From Nakamurella endophytica (GTDB taxonomy: Bacteria > Actinomycetota > Actinomycetes > Mycobacteriales > Nakamurellaceae), in assembly GCF_014646215.1 (NCBI RefSeq), contig NZ_BMNA01000004.1, positions 400,125 to 464,124 of the forward strand: a DNA stretch of 64,000 nucleotides. Reading direction: 5' to 3'. Each line of letters starts with the position of its first letter. Positions within the stretch are counted from its first letter, which is position 1. Below the pieces are notes generated by a model. It did not search any database. It saw only the letters and a program-made list of their open reading frames with translations, and was not told where the DNA came from. Below are positions 7,776 through 16,289 of this stretch, piece by piece. The position numbers were made by a program, and so were the translations under genes.

Positions 7776-8897
7776 GTGACCGACCCGTCCGTCGCCGCGC
7801 ACCCCGGCCCGCACACCGGCCCCGACCTCGACCGGGACCTGGACCTGGACCTGGACCTGGACCTGAACCTGGACCTGGACCTGGACCGGCATGCGGAGTG
7901 GATCGCCGGCTTGCCCAAGGCCGAGCTGCACGTGCACCACGTCGGCTCCGCCGCCCCCGCGGTGGTGGCCGGTCTCGCCGCCCGCCACCCGGAGGCCGGC
8001 GTCCCGGCCGACGAGGCCGAGCTGGCCGACTACTTCCGGTTCACCGACTTCGACCACTTCATCGCCGTCTACCTGAGCGTCATGGACCTGATCCGGGACG
8101 CCGAGGACGTCCGGGCGCTCACCTACGGCGTCGCGGAGCAGTTGCACGGCCAGCAGGTCCGCTACGCCGAGCTGACCGTGTCGCCGTACTCGCACATCCA
8201 CCGCGGCATCCCCGCGGAGGCCGTCGTCGAGGCCGTCGAGGACGCCCGCCGCAGCGCCGAGCGCGAGCTGGGCCTGGTGCTGCGCTGGTGTTTCGACATC
8301 CCTGGCGAGTCGGGGATCCCGGCCGCCGACGTCACCCTGGACACCGCGCTGCGGCTGGCGCCCGACGGGCTGGTCAGCTTCGGCCTGGGCGGCCCGGAGG
8401 TCGGAGTGCCGCGGCCACAGTTCCGGGACCACTTCGCCGCCGCCCGGGCCGCCGGGCTGCACAGCGTCCCGCACGCCGGGGAGACGACCGGGCCGCAGAC
8501 CGTCTGGGACGCGCTGACCGCGCTGGGTGCCGAACGGATCGGCCACGGCATCGCCGCGGCGCAGGACCCGGCCCTGCTGGCGCACCTGGCCGAGCGCCGC
8601 ATCCCGCTCGAGGTGTGCCCGACCTCCAACGTCGCCACCCGGGCTGTGCCGTCGCTGGCGGCGCACCCGCTGCCGGCACTCGTCGCCGCCGGCTGCGTGG
8701 TGACCGTCAACTCCGACGACCCGCCGATGTTCGCCACCGACCTGAACCGGGAGTACGCGGTCGCCGCCGCGCTGCTGGACCTGGACCGGGCGGGCATCGC
8801 CGAGCTGGCCCGCACGGCCGTCCGGTCGTCCTTCGCGCCCCCCGACGTCGCCGCCCGGGTGCTCGACGAGATCGACCGGTACCTCGCCGCGGGCTGA
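7776..8897 (+). CDS. adenosine deaminase family amidohydrolase with Asp-Leu repeat N-terminus
   Basis: 373 residues from GTG 7776; CACGCT (7764-7769) stands six bases before the start, a leaderless arrangement. The metal and catalytic motifs of the adenosine deaminase family are present: KAELHVHHVGSA, the catalytic SVPHAGETTGP, ERIGHGI, EVCPTSNV and VNSDDPPMF. The predicted reaction is deamination of adenosine or a related 6-aminopurine nucleoside; aminodeoxyfutalosine is an alternative because related enzymes serve the futalosine menaquinone route, yet this genome region has the classical men genes. Residues about 17-38 are an acidic Asp-Leu repeat encoded by a hexanucleotide tract, unusual for the family. 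Confidence 0.85.
   Translation: MTDPSVAAHPGPHTGPDLDRDLDLDLDLDLNLDLDLDRHAEWIAGLPKAELHVHHVGSAAPAVVAGLAARHPEAGVPADEAELADYFRFTDFDHFIAVYLSVMDLIRDAEDVRALTYGVAEQLHGQQVRYAELTVSPYSHIHRGIPAEAVVEAVEDARRSAERELGLVLRWCFDIPGESGIPAADVTLDTALRLAPDGLVSFGLGGPEVGVPRPQFRDHFAAARAAGLHSVPHAGETTGPQTVWDALTALGAERIGHGIAAAQDPALLAHLAERRIPLEVCPTSNVATRAVPSLAAHPLPALVAAGCVVTVNSDDPPMFATDLNREYAVAAALLDLDRAGIAELARTAVRSSFAPPDVAARVLDEIDRYLAAG
7824..7889 (+). repeat. hexanucleotide (GACCTG) tandem repeat inside the deaminase gene
   Basis: About eleven units of GACCTG and one-base variants (GACCTC, GACCGG, AACCTG) in frame, coding for alternating Asp-Leu near the protein N-terminus. A six-base unit keeps the frame when copies are gained or lost, so it would change tail length, not switch the gene off. 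Confidence 0.9.
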
Positions 8898-9041
8898 CGC
8901 GTCGCAGCGCGTGCGGGCACCCGCGCCCGGCGCCGGACCGGACGTCCGGCCGGGGGATCCGGCCGCTGTGGAGCCTCCCGGGAGATCCGGCCGGTGGACG
9001 GCGGCGTCCGGCCCGTCGCGGCCCCGCTAAGGTCGGTGCAC

Positions 9042-9914
9042 GTGGCAACCGCGCGGCAGTGGCTCTCGGCGTCACGGCCCCGGACCCTTCCCGCGGCGGT
9101 GGCCCCCGTTCTCGTCGGCTCCGGCGCCGGCGCCTTTCTGGGTGGGTTCTCCTGGTGGCGCGGGCTCGCCGCGCTGGTCGTCGCCCTGGCGCTGCAGGTC
9201 GGGGTGAACTTCGCCAACGACTACTCCGACGGCATCCGCGGCACGGACACCGTCCGGGTCGGCCCGATGCGGCTGGTGGCGTCCGGCGCGGCCGAGCCGC
9301 GCGCGGTCAAGCTGGCCGCGTTCGGCTGCTTCGCGGTGGCGGGGGTGGCCGGGCTGCTGCTGGCCCTGGCGACCGCCTGGTGGCTGCTGCTGGTCGGTGC
9401 GGCCGCGGTGGCCGCGGCCTGGTTCTACACCGGCGGCCCGAAGCCCTACGGGTACTCGGGTTTCGGCGAGGTGTTCGTCTTCCTGTTCTTCGGGCTGGTG
9501 GCCGTGCTGGGCACCACCTACGTCCAGGCCGGCCGGGTGTCCGGGGCCGCGGTGGCCGGCGCCATCGGCATCGGGTTGCTGGCCTGCGCGCTGCTCATGG
9601 TCAACAACCTCCGCGACATCCCGACGGACACCGAGGCCGGCAAGCACACCCTGGCCGTGCTGCTCGGCGACCGGCTGTCCCGGCGGGTGTACGTCGTGAT
9701 GGTCGCCGGCGCCTTCGTGGCCGTGCTGGTCATGGCGCTGACCGAACCGTGGTGCCTGCTGGGGCTGCTGGCCGCACCGCTGGCGCTGGGCCCGGTTCGC
9801 ACCGTGCTGTCCGGCGCCACCGGGCGGCAGCTGATCGCCGCGCTCGGCGCGACCGGCCGGCTGGAGTTCGTCCAGGCCGCGCTGCTCGCCGTCGGGTTCC
9901 TGCTGGGCCGCTGA
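9042..9914 (+). CDS. menA: 1,4-dihydroxy-2-naphthoate polyprenyltransferase MenA
   Basis: 290 residues from GTG 9042. UbiA-family integral membrane prenyltransferase that attaches the polyprenyl chain to DHNA, giving demethylmenaquinone. Seen: the SRPRTLPAAVAPVL start, the first Asp-rich motif in NFANDYSDGIRGTD, and the second in NNLRDIPTDTEAGKHTLAV, with about eight or nine hydrophobic segments. TAAGGT (9028-9033) lies eight bases before the GTG and there is no Shine-Dalgarno, suggesting a leaderless mRNA. It is in the same direction as menB/menE, separated from them by the deaminase gene. Confidence 0.95.
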   Translation: MATARQWLSASRPRTLPAAVAPVLVGSGAGAFLGGFSWWRGLAALVVALALQVGVNFANDYSDGIRGTDTVRVGPMRLVASGAAEPRAVKLAAFGCFAVAGVAGLLLALATAWWLLLVGAAAVAAAWFYTGGPKPYGYSGFGEVFVFLFFGLVAVLGTTYVQAGRVSGAAVAGAIGIGLLACALLMVNNLRDIPTDTEAGKHTLAVLLGDRLSRRVYVVMVAGAFVAVLVMALTEPWCLLGLLAAPLALGPVRTVLSGATGRQLIAALGATGRLEFVQAALLAVGFLLGR

Positions 9915-10066
9915 CCGGCGGGACCGCCGGCGGCCTGCCGGCCGGACCGCTGGACACCCTCGCCGCGGGCCGACGGACACCTCCGGCCCGGACGCGGCAC
10001 GGTCTCCCGGGACGGGTCGGGCACCGGGCGTGGCGTCGGGCCGGTCGGCGGCGGCACCATGGAGCG

Positions 10067-10723
10067 GTGTACATCGCCGGCACGGAGCGGTGCCAGATCG
10101 CGGTCGAGGAGCCGCTCGAGCTGGTCGTCGCCCTGTACCTGCGGGAGGTCGAGGCGCTGAGCCCGGAGCTGCCCTACGAGCTGCCCCCGGTGGAACCCGC
10201 GACGACCGTCTGGCCGGTGTGGGCCCGGCGCGCCCCCGTGGGCTGGCAGCCGCCGGTGCTCGGGTCCTCCGGGCTGGTCGACCCGCGGCAGGCGGCGGCC
10301 GAGTGGGCGGAGTGGTGGACCGGCCTGCTGCAGGGCGAGGCCGCCTGCTCCGAGCTGCGGCCGCCGACCTTCCGCGAGTTCCGCGCTCGGCCGTCGCTGC
10401 GGGTGCTGCTGCAGCGCCACCACGAGGCGGCCGTCCGGTGGTCCGAGGCCATTCTCGACGACCCGCGCAGCAAGCGGGAGCTCACGGCCGCCCGGCCGGG
10501 GATGGGGCGGCTGGTGCGCCGGCTGCTGTCCGAGGTGGCCGGCCCGGCGGCGTTCCGGCTGCGGCTGACGGTGGTGCCGGTGCGGGCCAAGCACGCCTGG
10601 CCGCTCGCCGCCGACCACGTCCTGATCAGCCTGCGGCTGCTGGCCGACATCGACAACGTGCTCGACTGGCTGTGGCCGCGGCTGCGCGGCCTGGCGATCG
10701 AGCCGTCGGCGATCCCCGGGTAG
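10067..10723 (+). CDS. hypothetical protein, family not recognised
   Basis: 218 residues from GTG 10067 (VYIAGTERCQIAVEEPLELV). CACCAT at 10055-10060 is a possible -10 six bases before the start, so leaderless expression is likely; an ATG at 10059 is out of frame. The protein looks soluble and rich in Trp and Arg (WAEWWTGLL, VLDWLWPRLRGL), with no signal peptide or membrane segment. It is convergent with the racemase gene, with 6 nt between stop codons. Codon use matches neighbours, so it is probably a real gene, but I cannot assign a function. Confidence 0.65.
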   Translation: MYIAGTERCQIAVEEPLELVVALYLREVEALSPELPYELPPVEPATTVWPVWARRAPVGWQPPVLGSSGLVDPRQAAAEWAEWWTGLLQGEAACSELRPPTFREFRARPSLRVLLQRHHEAAVRWSEAILDDPRSKRELTAARPGMGRLVRRLLSEVAGPAAFRLRLTVVPVRAKHAWPLAADHVLISLRLLADIDNVLDWLWPRLRGLAIEPSAIPG

Positions 10724-10729
10724 CGCCGC

Positions 10730-11884
10730 TCAGCCCCCGACCGGGCCGTCCGGCGACAGCACCTGCCGCCAGGACGTCCACTCCGCCAGCAGCTCCGGCA
10801 CCGGCTCGACACCCAGACCCGGACCCGTCGGCACCGCGACGTGGCCGTCCTCGAGGACGAACGGCCGGGTCAGGTCGGTCTCGTAGAAGCGGGACGACGC
10901 GGAGACGTCCCCGGGCAGGGTGAACCCGGGCAGCGCGGCCAGGGCGGCGTTGGCCGCCCGGCCCAGCCCGGTCTCCAGCATGCCGCCGCACCAGACCGCG
11001 ACGCCGTTGGCCACCGCGACGTCGTGCACCCGCCGGGCCTCGAGGTAGCCGCCGACCCGCCCCGGCTTGACGTTGATCACCCGCGCCGCGCCCAGCCGGA
11101 TGGCGTCCGCCGCCGCCCTGGCGGACACCACGGACTCGTCCAGGCACACCGGGGTGCGCAGCATCCGGGCGAGCTCGGCGTGCTGCACCAGGTCGTCCTC
11201 GGCCAGCGGCTGCTCGATCAGCAGGAGGCCGAGCTCGTCCAGCCGCTGCAGCAGCGGCGCGTCGGCCAAGGTGAACGCCGCGTTCGCGTCGACCTGCAGC
11301 AGCAGGTCGTCGCCCCACCGCTCGCGCACCGCCCGCACCGGCTCCAGCACCCACCCCGGCGCGATCTTGAGCTTGATCCGCACGTAGCCCTCGTCGAGGT
11401 AGCCGGCCACCACGTCCAGCAGCTCCGGGACGGACGGCTGGATGCCGACCGACACCCCGGACGGCACCCGGTCCCGGACGGCACCCAGGTGCTCGGCCAG
11501 CGGGACGCCCCGGGCGCGCAGCTCGGCGTCGAGCACGGCCATCTCGACGGCCGCCTTGGCCATCCGGTGCCCCACCACGCCCGCCAGCAGCGGGCCGACG
11601 CGCTCGGCGGTCACCGCGTCGCCGGCGGCGAACAACCGGGGGGCGAGGAAGTCCCGGGTCACCTGCACCGCACCGGCCACGTACTCCGCCGAGTACAGCG
11701 GCTCCTCCATGGCGACGCACTCGCCCCACCCGCCGGTCTCCACCCGGTCGCCGCCGGGGCCGCGGAGGTCGCCGCGCACCCGCACGAGCAGGGCGACCTT
11801 CTCGGTCTCCACGCCGAACGACGTCCGGAACGGGCTGCGCAGCGGCATCCGGACGATCCGCAGTTCGATGTCCCGCAGTCTCAC
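10730..11884 (-). CDS. N-succinylamino acid racemase / o-succinylbenzoate synthase-type enolase-superfamily enzyme
   Basis: 384 residues from GTG 11884, whose GTGA overlaps the stop of the upstream GNAT gene. It has the long MenC2/NSAR layout: capping domain with PLRSPFRTSFGVET and WGECVAMEEPLYSAEY, catalytic YVRIKLKIAPG (KxK), metal ligands in QVDANAAFT, IEQPLAEDD and CLDESV, the second catalytic Lys in RVINVKPGRVGG, and WCGGMLETGLGRAAN. Family enzymes racemise N-succinyl amino acids and often also make o-succinylbenzoate. Because the window already has menC at 1-576 and this gene is coupled to an acyltransferase, racemisation of N-acyl amino acids is the likelier role. The acyl group and amino acid are not known. 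Confidence 0.85.
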   Translation of the reverse strand: MRLRDIELRIVRMPLRSPFRTSFGVETEKVALLVRVRGDLRGPGGDRVETGGWGECVAMEEPLYSAEYVAGAVQVTRDFLAPRLFAAGDAVTAERVGPLLAGVVGHRMAKAAVEMAVLDAELRARGVPLAEHLGAVRDRVPSGVSVGIQPSVPELLDVVAGYLDEGYVRIKLKIAPGWVLEPVRAVRERWGDDLLLQVDANAAFTLADAPLLQRLDELGLLLIEQPLAEDDLVQHAELARMLRTPVCLDESVVSARAAADAIRLGAARVINVKPGRVGGYLEARRVHDVAVANGVAVWCGGMLETGLGRAANAALAALPGFTLPGDVSASSRFYETDLTRPFVLEDGHVAVPTGPGLGVEPVPELLAEWTSWRQVLSPDGPVGG

Positions 11885-12846
11885 CGGTCCCGTCCCCTCG
11901 TCCCACCGGGCGGCCGCGCCACCAGGTACCCCTCCGGCCGCCGGAAGCCGACCACGGACCAGCCGGCGGCGAGCAGCGGCGCCACGGTCTCGCGCACCGC
12001 CAGGCGCCACCGCAGCGCGGTGGCGGGATCGGCGCCGCGCAGCGCCTCGACATCGTCGGGCACGGCGACCGACACCACTTCGGCGTCCGTCGCGGGACGG
12101 GCGACCGGCCGGCCGCCCTCGTCGACCAGCACCGGCACCGCCCGGGGCGGCGCGGTCCCGGAGCCGGGGTCCGGGTCACCCGGGTGCACCGGGTCGGTGC
12201 CGCGCCCGGCGGAGGCGACGGCGGGGCTGCGCAGGTCCCAGTGGGCCAGCAGCCGGTCGCTGGGCTGCCCGGCGTTGCGGCCGTCGGTCATCGTCCCGTA
12301 GAAGTCCGTCAGGTACTCCACCGCCGTCGCGCGCAGCCGGTGCAGGTTGAAGTGGGCGTTGCGGGCGATGAGCGGATCGAAGGTCCAGGTGACCCACCGG
12401 GCACCGGCCGCCAGCGTCCACGCCCGCTGGTGCCACTTGACGGCCGCGCCGACGCCGCGGCCGCTGCGGTCCGTCAGCACCCCGGTGATGTGCGAGTGCA
12501 GCGACGACGTGCTCGGCGCACCGAAGAAGCCGACCGAGGCCGCCACCAGGTCCGGTCCGGACCAGGCACCCACGACGTAGCTGCCGCTGTGCCGCAGCGC
12601 CCGCAGCAGCGGCGGCTGCATCTCGGACGGATCCCCCGGCCTCGTCTGCCAGACCTCGTCGAGCAGCCGGCACGCCCGCTCCAGGTCCGCCAGGTCGTCC
12701 AGGGCGGCGATGCGGATGCCGGCCCGCTCGGCCCGGCGGGCCGCCACCTGCCGGGCGTCCGCGAGCACGGCGTCCGCGAGCATGGCGTCCGCGGACACGG
12801 CGTCCGAGGGAGCGGCGTGCTGCAGCACGGTGGGCCGGTCAGCCAT
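11881..12846 (-). CDS. GNAT-family N-acetyltransferase-like protein, partner of the racemase
   Basis: 321 residues from ATG 12846. The GNAT core is at about residues 45-215, with [14 protein letters not shown], a beta-bulge region [10 protein letters not shown], and an acyl-CoA-binding loop in [40 protein letters not shown] is characteristic of GNAT proteins next to NSAR genes. In Geobacillus a succinyl-CoA:D-amino acid N-succinyltransferase works with NSAR and a desuccinylase to turn D- into L-amino acids; the coupled order here suggests the same pairing (inference). The N-terminus contains a short duplicated SADA/LADA stretch from 12-15-nt DNA repeats near 12755-12800. The 3' end overlaps the racemase by 4 nt and the 5' end overlaps the PLP enzyme by 8 nt. 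Confidence 0.8.
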   Translation of the reverse strand: MADRPTVLQHAAPSDAVSADAMLADAVLADARQVAARRAERAGIRIAALDDLADLERACRLLDEVWQTRPGDPSEMQPPLLRALRHSGSYVVGAWSGPDLVAASVGFFGAPSTSSLHSHITGVLTDRSGRGVGAAVKWHQRAWTLAAGARWVTWTFDPLIARNAHFNLHRLRATAVEYLTDFYGTMTDGRNAGQPSDRLLAHWDLRSPAVASAGRGTDPVHPGDPDPGSGTAPPRAVPVLVDEGGRPVARPATDAEVVSVAVPDDVEALRGADPATALRWRLAVRETVAPLLAAGWSVVGFRRPEGYLVARPPGGTRGRDR

Positions 12847-13939
12847 CCCAGGCTCCGGTGGCCAGGAACCGGTCCAGCACGGCGGCCGGTCCGGACAGGT
12901 CCAGCCCGGCCGCGGCGACCCAGGCGTCGTCGCCCCAGGTGGCCGCGTAGCGCTCGCCGCTGTCGCAGAGCAGGGTGACCACCGAGCCGGCGGTGCCGGT
13001 GGCGGCCATCTCCGCCATCAGCGCGAAGGCGGCCCAGAGGTTGGTGCCGGTGGACGGGCCGACGGGGCGGCCCAGCACCTGCCCGGCGGCGCGCATGGCG
13101 GCGATCGAGCAGCCGTCCGGCACCCGCACCATGCGGTCGACCACCTGGCCGACGAAGGACGGTTCGACGCGCGGCCGGCCGATGCCCTCGATGCGCGACC
13201 CCGAGGCGGTGCGGGCCGGGTCGGAGGCGCACCACGCGTCGAAGAACGCGGAGTTCTCCGGGTCCGGCACGCACAGCCGCGTCGGGTGCCCGCGGTACCG
13301 CAGGTAGCGCCCGATCGTCGCGCTGGTGCCGCCGGTGCCGGCGGCCACGACGATCCACTCCGGCACCGGGTGGGGTTCCAGCGACAGCTGCGCGAAGATC
13401 GACTCGGCGATGTTGTTGTTGCCGCGCCAGTCCGTGGCCCGCTCGGCGTGGGTGAACTGGTCCATGTAGTGGCCACCGCACTCGGCCGCGAGCCGGCGGG
13501 ACTCGTCGTAGATCGCCGCCGCCGAGTCCACCAGGTGGCAACGGCCGCCCTGCCGCTCGATCAGCGCGATCTTCTCCCGGGACGTCCACGCCGGCATGAC
13601 GGCGACGAACGGCAGGCCGACGAGCCGGGCGAAGTACGCCTCGGAGACGGCCGTCGAGCCCGACGACGACTCGATCACGGTGGTGCGCGGCCCGATCCAG
13701 CCGTTGCACAGCGCGTAGAGGAACAGCGAGCGGGCCAGCCGGTGCTTGAGCGACCCGGTGACGTGCGTCGACTCGTCCTTGAGGTAGAGGTCGACGCCCG
13801 GCACGGCCGGCACCGGGAAGCGGACGAGGTGGGTGTCCGCGCTGCGCTGGGCGTCGGCCTCGATCCGGTGCACGGCGTCGGCGACCCAGGCGCGGACCTC
13901 CGGGTCGGACCGGTCGACGGTCACGGCACGGTCGGGCAC
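12839..13939 (-). CDS. PLP-dependent cysteine synthase-family enzyme, Cds1-like cysteine desulfhydrase
   Basis: 366 residues from GTG 13939, with TAGGCT (13951-13946) six bases upstream, a leaderless-type start. The PLP lysine lies in [14 protein letters not shown], with [16 protein letters not shown] as the substrate loop and [19 protein letters not shown] as the phosphate-binding loop. [17 protein letters not shown] and GGHYMDQF resemble mycobacterial Rv3684 (Cds1), described as an L-cysteine desulfhydrase that releases H2S, pyruvate and ammonia. A cysteine/cystathionine synthase activity is the alternative. It is first in a three-gene overlapping cluster with the GNAT and the racemase, so its substrate may be another amino acid handled by that cluster. 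Confidence 0.85.
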   Translation of the reverse strand: MPDRAVTVDRSDPEVRAWVADAVHRIEADAQRSADTHLVRFPVPAVPGVDLYLKDESTHVTGSLKHRLARSLFLYALCNGWIGPRTTVIESSSGSTAVSEAYFARLVGLPFVAVMPAWTSREKIALIERQGGRCHLVDSAAAIYDESRRLAAECGGHYMDQFTHAERATDWRGNNNIAESIFAQLSLEPHPVPEWIVVAAGTGGTSATIGRYLRYRGHPTRLCVPDPENSAFFDAWCASDPARTASGSRIEGIGRPRVEPSFVGQVVDRMVRVPDGCSIAAMRAAGQVLGRPVGPSTGTNLWAAFALMAEMAATGTAGSVVTLLCDSGERYAATWGDDAWVAAAGLDLSGPAAVLDRFLATGAWDG

Positions 13940-13989
13940 CCGCAGAGCCTACGGCCCGCCCGGCGGGCACCGGCCCGGCCGGGCGGCGC

Positions 13990-14397
13990 TCAGCCCTCCA
14001 GGGAGCGACGCAGCCGCTCGCGCTCGGCGCGGCGCCGCCCGGCGGACCGGGCCAGCGACTCGTTGGCCCGCTGCCGGAACCGGCCGAGCAGGAACCACGC
14101 CAGCGGCAGCTGCAGGATGACCGCGAACAGCGCCGCCACGATCAACGGCATGAACAGCGCCAGCACGACGGTGAGCAGCACCAGCAGGGCCAGCCGGAGC
14201 AGCGAGTAGACCAGCAGCGGGTGGCCGGGCAGCGGCGCCGTCGGCTGCGGGTCGAGGTCCGCCGGCTCCGGCGGCCGGGCGGCGCCCGGCACGGCGTCGC
14301 CGTACGACCCGGTCACCGGCGCCGAGACGTCCGGGGCGGCTTCGGGGGGCACGGACCCGCTCACGGTGAACGTGTCGCGACGGGGCTCGCTGGGCAC
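13990..14397 (-). CDS. DUF4229 membrane protein
   Basis: 135 residues from GTG 14397, with TACCCT (14409-14404) six bases upstream. Disordered N-terminal half, then two hydrophobic segments (about residues 65-105; LLVYSLLRLALLVLLTVVLA and LIVAALFAVILQLPLAW) and a basic tail RRRAERERLRRSLEG. DUF4229 proteins are common near menaquinone and cytochrome genes of actinobacteria; function unknown. Probably inner-membrane with a cytoplasmic, positively charged C-terminus. Confidence 0.8.
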   Translation of the reverse strand: MPSEPRRDTFTVSGSVPPEAAPDVSAPVTGSYGDAVPGAARPPEPADLDPQPTAPLPGHPLLVYSLLRLALLVLLTVVLALFMPLIVAALFAVILQLPLAWFLLGRFRQRANESLARSAGRRRAERERLRRSLEG

Positions 14398-14420
14398 CGT
14401 CCCAGGGTAACGACCGGCGG

Positions 14421-14888
14421 TCAGCTGCCACCGTCCGTCGGTGGCCGGTCGGGCCGCGGACGGCCCTCGAACACCGTCGAGAGCACGACGGTGGTGCGGG
14501 TGCGGGCCACGCCCGGGATGGCTCGCAGCCGGCCGAGCACCTGGGACAGCTCCTCGATGTCGGCGACCCGCACCACCACCACGAAGGCGTTGTCCCCCGC
14601 CACCTGGTAGCAGCTCTCGACCTCCGGCGTCGCGTCCAGGGCGGCCGCGATCGGGTCGTCCTGGCCGTTCTCGCCCGGCTCGATGCCGACGATGGCGGTG
14701 ACGCCGATGCCGACGGACACCGGGTCCACGACCGCCCGGTAGCCGGTGATCACGCCCGCGGTCTCCAGCTTCGTCACCCGCTCGTGCACCGAGGAGGCGG
14801 ACAGGCCGACCGCGCGGGCCAGCTCGGCGTAACTGGCCCGGCCGTCCGCGCGCAGCGCCGCCACCAGCCGGCGGTCCGTCCGGTCCAT
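14421..14888 (-). CDS. Lrp/AsnC-family transcriptional regulator
   Basis: 155 residues from ATG 14888, preceded by GGGAGG at normal spacing and by a TAGGTT -10 near 14910. The N-terminal helix-turn-helix reads MDRTDRRLVAALRADGRASY then AELARAVGLSASSVHERVTKLE; the C-terminal RAM domain has PEVESCYQVAGDNAFVVVVR. Such proteins sense amino acids and often act on amino-acid genes. It lies 23 nt upstream of the DUF4229 gene and not far from the NSAR/GNAT/PLP amino-acid cluster, which makes that cluster a reasonable but unproven target. Confidence 0.92.
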   Translation of the reverse strand: MDRTDRRLVAALRADGRASYAELARAVGLSASSVHERVTKLETAGVITGYRAVVDPVSVGIGVTAIVGIEPGENGQDDPIAAALDATPEVESCYQVAGDNAFVVVVRVADIEELSQVLGRLRAIPGVARTRTTVVLSTVFEGRPRPDRPPTDGGS

Positions 14889-15458
14889 CGCCACCTCCCG
14901 GGCCAACCTAGCGACCGCCCCAGACCCGCCGGCCGACCGCCTGCCTGCCGGTCCAGGCCGCTGGCGGCCGGCCCCGGTGGGCGTCGTCCTGATCGGGACG
15001 GGGCGGGCCGCCACCCGTGCACGGGGTTCATCCGGACGGGCGACGGAGGTCTGCGATCACCGCTGTCCGAGCCGCTTCGGCCGACCACGACGCGCCGGAC
15101 GGCCCGTCCCGGGGAGAAGTGTGAGGATGCCGTGAGCACTGCTCCGGGACCGAGACCGTACTGTGACCACCGGGCGGTCCGCCAGGACCCGTCCCGGGTG
15201 CCCGGCCCGTCCGACACCCCTGTGACCTGCGTAGATTGCCCTGCTGGCGAGACCGGCGAGTCCGCCCGTGACCGTCCCGCGGCGCCGGACCGTCGCGTCC
15301 GCACCGGCCTGGGAAACGCTCTTTCCCGTCTTTCGGTACCTATGAGACGTTGCGCATACAGAGGATGCCTCGGCATGCTTCTGCCACAGGTGCACAATGG
15401 GTCGTCGCCAACCGGCGAGACGAGGCCAGTCGGGGCCTACAGGAGGTGGCACGCAGCC
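14889..15458. other. 570-base gene-free region upstream of bldC
   Basis: Divergent spacer between the Lrp-type regulator and bldC. From about 15200 to 15400 the G+C content drops and several promoter-like elements appear, including TAGATT near 15233 and CACAAT near 15393. The imperfect palindrome GCATGCC-type sequences near 15366-15380 and the GAAACG/TTTCCC motif near 15313-15327 are short. The length fits a long regulated leader for bldC. I see no riboswitch consensus I can name. Confidence 0.5.
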
Positions 15459-15659
15459 ATGGAGAAGAACGATCGACTACTCACCCCGGGTGAGGTGGCG
15501 TTGATGTTCCGTGTCGATCCGAAGACCGTGACGCGGTGGGCGTCGGCCGGCCGCATCGGTTCCATCCGGACACCCGGCGGCCACCGTCGGTTCCGGGAGT
15601 CGGAGGTCAGCGTCCTGCTGGCCGACCTGACCGTGGAGGCCAACCAGCAGCAGCGGTGA
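15459..15659 (+). CDS. bldC: BldC-family DNA-binding protein
   Basis: 66 residues; small MerR-like winged-helix protein. LLTPGEVALMFRVDPKTVTR then WASAGRIGSIRTPGGHRRFR matches Streptomyces BldC over nearly the whole length. In Streptomyces BldC delays the onset of development and binds direct repeats cooperatively. The start ATG 15459 has a strong AGGAGGTGG Shine-Dalgarno at a slightly long distance. A factor-independent terminator follows at 15704-15735, so it is monocistronic. Presence of BldC does not by itself prove a sporulating lifestyle. Confidence 0.95.
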   Translation: MEKNDRLLTPGEVALMFRVDPKTVTRWASAGRIGSIRTPGGHRRFRESEVSVLLADLTVEANQQQR

Positions 15660-15703
15660 GTCCGGCGCGCCGGGTGCACCGGCGCGCGCCATGCCACCTC
15701 GTC

Positions 15704-15735
15704 GACAGGGCGGGACCCTCGGGTCCCGCCCTGTC
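15704..15735 (+). terminator. terminator after bldC
   Basis: Near-perfect hairpin: GACAGGGCGGGACCC pairs with GGGTCCCGCCCTGTC (15 bp, minimal loop). No U-tract follows, as is common in GC-rich actinobacteria. Confidence 0.8.
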
Positions 15736-16082
15736 GGCGTCCTCGCCCCGATCGGCCGCGAGCGCTGCCCGGGCCGCGGTCGCCGGACCGGGCGGTCCGC
15801 CCGCCGGGCCGGTCCCCTGGCCTCGCCTCGTCGGGCCGCGAAGCGGGGCCGGTCGGGGACCGCCCGGTCCCGCCACTCGTCGTCCGCACCCGGCCGCTGC
15901 CGTCCGGTCCCTGCCGCCTCCGCCGGTCCGGGCCCGCCGTGGACGCGGCTTCGGGGTCGGGCGTCGTGCCAGCACGGTCGGCGGTCCGCCGGGTCGCGGT
16001 CCCGGACAGGAGACGGCCGCGAAGGCAGGCCACCGGTGCTGGTCATGCGTACTGTGGGGGTGTCAGCAAGGGAGGTGTCGGG

Positions 16083-16289
16083 TTGTACATGCTCATCGCG
16101 ATCGCCGTGACCGTGCTCGTGATCACCCTGGCGTGGCGCGGCTTGGGCACCCGGACGCCGGGCGACTCGCCGGAGCAGCCGCGGCCGCGCACCCCGCGGA
16201 CCCGGACGCGCACCGTCGCGCCCGACGACGACCCCGACTTCCTCCGCGAGGTCGACCGCAAGCTGCGCGGCGAGGACAAGAGCAGCTGA
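16083..16289 (+). CDS. small single-span membrane protein
   Basis: 68 residues if the TTG at 16083 is the start; GGAGG at 16071-16075 is seven bases before it, whereas the ATG at 16089 would be 13 away. One N-terminal hydrophobic segment (YMLIAIAVTVLVITLAWRG) is followed by a charged, Pro/Arg-rich cytoplasmic tail ending FLREVDRKLRGEDKSS. It lies between bldC and the cytochrome c maturation genes but in the opposite direction to the latter. No family recognised. Confidence 0.65.
   Translation: MYMLIAIAVTVLVITLAWRGLGTRTPGDSPEQPRPRTPRTRTRTVAPDDDPDFLREVDRKLRGEDKSS

Noticed and set aside
9914..9932. Weak CCGGCGG/CCGCCGG hairpin after menA as a terminator
   Set aside because: Only seven base pairs and typical of GC-rich background; not scored as a terminator.
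14889..15458. ydaO-type c-di-AMP riboswitch
   Set aside because: The conserved riboswitch motifs were not found by eye in this leader or near disA.
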